A stretch of DNA of 5,183 nt from an uncultured Gammaproteobacteria bacterium (GTDB lineage Bacteria > Pseudomonadota > Gammaproteobacteria > Halothiobacillales > Halothiobacillaceae). Position numbers and translations under genes: made by a program. Position 1 is the first letter of the stretch. Each line of letters begins with the position of its first letter. The notes under the pieces were generated by a model. It was not told the DNA's origin. It searched no databases and saw only the letters and a list, made by a program, of their open reading frames with translations. Below are positions 4,161 to 5,183 of this stretch, one piece after another. The stretch covers positions 1 to 5,183 of the forward strand of contig CALKWL010000054.1 of the NCBI GenBank assembly GCA_938004235.1, in the 5' to 3' direction.

Positions 4161-4369
4161 ACGATAAAATCCCCGGCATCATCACCACAGATGAGGCCGC
4201 CCAGCTGCTCGGCGTGCATCGCAACTACGTTCCCGGCATTTTGGAGCGTGCGGGCATCAACGGCCAGCGCGTTGGCACCGCCTACGCCTGGCCAGAGCAG
4301 GCCGTCAAGCGGCTGGCCTTTAAGCGGCGCATGAAATCTGCGCAGCGCAAAGTAGGGGGCCGGGCATGA
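4157..4369 (+). CDS. Excisionase/MerR-like helix-turn-helix protein, 70 aa
   Basis: The ATG overlaps the previous stop (ATGA), with GGAGG four bases before it, so translation is coupled. Residues 8-34 (IITTDEAAQLLGVHRNYVPGILERAGI) form a winged helix-turn-helix of the MerR/excisionase type, with recognition helix HRNYVPGILERAG. The wing follows at RVGTAYAWPEQAVKRLA (38-54), then a very basic tail (FKRRMKSAQRKVGGRA). Small proteins of this shape include phage excisionases (recombination directionality factors) and small regulators. With a tyrosine integrase and a tRNA-derived att site in the same window, an excisionase role is attractive but inferred. The alternative is a local transcription regulator. 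Confidence 0.8.
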   Translation: MNDKIPGIITTDEAAQLLGVHRNYVPGILERAGINGQRVGTAYAWPEQAVKRLAFKRRMKSAQRKVGGRA

Positions 4370-4548
4370 GCAAGCGGGCCGTTGGCAATGGCATCGTTGT
4401 GAGGAATGGCCAGTGGGTCATGCTCTGCGGCAGCACCGCTCAGCCCATCCGCCTCTTCGATGCCCAGAATAGAGAGATAGGACCCAATCGTGCAGAAACG
4501 AAAACGGCCGAATCCCACACCTCCACAGTCCAGGAAACGGCCGAGTGA
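4366..4548 (+). CDS. Small hypothetical protein, 60 aa
   Basis: The ATG overlaps the previous gene's TGA (ATGA), with AGGGGG (4354-4359) upstream, so it is probably coupled. The N-terminal 40 residues look like a short beta-rich module (GNGIVVRNGQWVMLCGSTAQPIRLFDAQNREIG). The Thr/Glu-rich tail (ETKTAESHTSTVQETAE) is likely disordered. Two ACGGCCGA motifs, one base off the window's abundant palindrome, fall in the tail and may have helped create it. No family is recognised. Confidence 0.65.
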   Translation: MSKRAVGNGIVVRNGQWVMLCGSTAQPIRLFDAQNREIGPNRAETKTAESHTSTVQETAE

Positions 4549-4570
4549 CATTATTCACAAAGGAGCGAAC

Positions 4571-4795
4571 ATGTCGAGTACCATCATAGCAGAAAACAGA
4601 ATCAGCGTCAGTCGGGTGGGGCATCACTACTACCATGATCTAACCCGCAATGGCAATGTCATCGCTTTGAATGCACCGGTCAGCCGCGACCGGGCATTGG
4701 AAATCGTAACCAGCAACAACGGCGGCACCATTCCGGCCGAATGCAACTTCGATGTTTGCCACCCACGTTCGTGGCGCTGGACAGTACGGCCGTAA
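4571..4795 (+). CDS. Small hypothetical protein, 74 aa
   Basis: ATG 4571 has AAAGGAG (4559-4565) five bases upstream, the best initiation signal in the operon. The frame could be extended to 4490, but that would overlap the previous gene without a ribosome-binding site. The product reads MSSTIIAENRISVSRVGHHY, then YHDLTRNGNVIALNAPVSRDRALEIV, and ends CHPRSWRWTVRP. It suggests a small mixed alpha/beta domain with a central strand-turn-strand and a helix (SRDRALEIVTS). It has two Cys (58, 63) and a Trp-rich C-terminus. ACGGCCGT forms its last codons. It is the last gene of the operon, followed by a hairpin terminator. The family is unknown. Confidence 0.75.
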   Translation: MSSTIIAENRISVSRVGHHYYHDLTRNGNVIALNAPVSRDRALEIVTSNNGGTIPAECNFDVCHPRSWRWTVRP

Positions 4796-4806
4796 GCCTA
4801 TACAAT
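4778..4806 (+). promoter_or_regulatory. Possible sigma-70 promoter at the operon's end
   Basis: TGGACA (4778-4783), 17 bp, TACAAT (4801-4806): each box matches consensus at 5 of 6 positions with ideal spacing. It would start RNA near 4813, which then meets the 4845-4886 hairpin. The product would be a short RNA of about 75 nt or, with read-through, a leader for the 4930 gene. This rests on sequence match only. Confidence 0.35.
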
Positions 4807-4844
4807 CTAATTCCCCTCCTGACTGGCACAGGATACGCGACTGG

Positions 4845-4886
4845 AACCAAGCGCCCGCACCTACCCAAGTGCGGGCGCTTTGGTTT
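4845..4886 (+). terminator. Hairpin terminator of the five-gene operon
   Basis: AACCAAGCGCCCGCAC (4845-4860) pairs with GTGCGGGCGCTTTGGTT (4869-4885) around an 8-nt loop with one bulged T. This is a GC-rich stem of about 16 pairs. The tail is only T-rich (TTTGGTTT), so termination may be incomplete or bidirectional. Confidence 0.7.
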
Positions 4887-4929
4887 CCGGGCAGTTGATC
4901 TTCCCCCACCAATATGATAGTCTCGCCCT

Positions 4930-5132
4930 ATGTCAAGTCACAGGTACAATGTCCAAGCCTATGATGACCTGGCCGATCCCCGCGCCAAGCGCCTCTTTGA
5001 CTGGCTCATCAAATACTCGGCTCAGCACGACGGCCGTCGTGCTTCCCGCGCCGAGATGCGTCGTGCCTTCGACATCCACCGTGAAACCCTCAACAAACTA
5101 CTCCTCTCCCTTGAAGCCGTGGGCCTCATTGA
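4930..5132 (+). CDS. Winged-helix-like DNA-binding protein, truncated by contig end
   Basis: Only the first 67 residues are genuine; the frame runs into adapter sequence at 5133 and its apparent stop is artificial. Residues 1-20 (SSHRYNVQAYDDLADPRAK) precede three helices and a turn typical of a winged helix: RLFDWLIKYSAQHDG, SRAEMRRAFDI and HRETLNKLLLSLEAVGLI. This fits a small regulator or a replication-initiator-type N-terminus; the rest is missing. There is no ribosome-binding site. TATGAT (4913-4918) places transcription start about five bases before the ATG, so nearly leaderless translation is possible. The palindrome GCACGACGGCCGTCGTGC (5025-5042) lies inside the gene. Confidence 0.65.
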
Positions 5133-5183
5133 AGATCGGAAGAGCGTCGTGTAGGGAAAGAGTTTAGATCTCGGTGGTCGCCG
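5133..5183 (+). other. Illumina sequencing adapter (contamination, not genomic)
   Basis: The sequence from AGATCGGAAGAGCGTCGTGT (5133-5152) to the window end is the reverse complement of the Illumina TruSeq universal adapter, with one mismatch (T for G at 5164). Frames through it end in RKSVV or RASCRERV, known adapter-derived peptide tails. These bases should be trimmed. The genomic sequence ends at about 5132. Confidence 0.97.

Larger units (their letters stand above)
375..5037. repeat. Dispersed palindrome ACGGCCGT, 7 exact copies
   Basis: Exact copies lie at 375-382, 1427-1434, 2660-2667, 2759-2766, 3093-3100, 4786-4793 and 5030-5037. One-base variants (ACGGCCGA) lie at 4504-4511 and 4537-4544. 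Six of the seven are flanked by A or T on both sides of the inner position (WACGGCCGTW). They occur in genes and between them, often encoding Thr-Ala-Val. Chance would give about 0.08 copies of a given 8-mer in this length at even base composition. This resembles HIP1 of cyanobacteria in behaviour, though the motif differs. Confidence 0.8.

Noticed and set aside
1..5183. CRISPR array, rRNA or insertion sequence
   Set aside because: No regularly spaced repeats, no rRNA-like sequence, and no transposase or terminal inverted repeats with target duplications were seen.

Overview
The window looks like a metagenome-derived bacterial contig, most likely from Chloroflexota (Anaerolineae/Caldilineae-like). 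Three things suggest this: a membrane-anchored protein with a long Thr-Pro linker and a lamin-tail domain, moderately high GC, and many copies of the palindrome ACGGCCGT (7 exact copies in about 5 kb). The taxon is an inference; there is no rRNA or marker gene. The last 51 bases (5133-5183) are Illumina adapter, not genome, so the contig really ends at about 5132.

Layout. (1) 1-490, minus strand: two abutting small genes of unknown function, one running off the left edge. (2) 491-814: a divergent intergenic region packed with hairpins. (3) 815-1816, plus: a complete tyrosine recombinase/integrase. (4) 1820-1933: an inverted repeat, then the 3' half of a tRNA-Asp(GUC) gene starting at the anticodon loop, with no 5' half. 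This is the expected signature of an integrase attachment site and marks the region as an integrative element or its boundary. (5) 1981-2117: three hairpins, the last terminator-like in both directions. (6) 2141-2335, minus: a ribbon-helix-helix (RHH) regulator, divergent from (7) 2405-3091, plus: a membrane-anchored Thr/Pro-linker lamin-tail-domain protein with a strong terminator. (8) 3182-4886, plus: a promoter with operator repeats, then five tightly packed small genes (KGG-motif protein; CxxC zinc-ribbon-like protein with an internal start; excisionase-like HTH protein; two unknowns), closed by a hairpin. (9) 4930-5132: the start of a winged-helix-like protein cut by the adapter.

How it may work together. 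A perfect 17-bp palindrome, TTGACAACGGTTGTCAA, lies between the RHH gene and the lamin-tail gene, and its minus-strand half is the -35 box of the RHH gene. Two near-copies offset by 10 bp lie about 800 bp away, and one supplies the -35 box of the five-gene operon promoter. The simplest reading is a small regulon: the RHH protein represses itself and the operon, which contains an excisionase-like gene, near an integrase and its tRNA attachment site. That would be a compact control circuit for an integrative element. The motifs and spacings are visible in the sequence; the regulatory connection and the excisionase role are inference.
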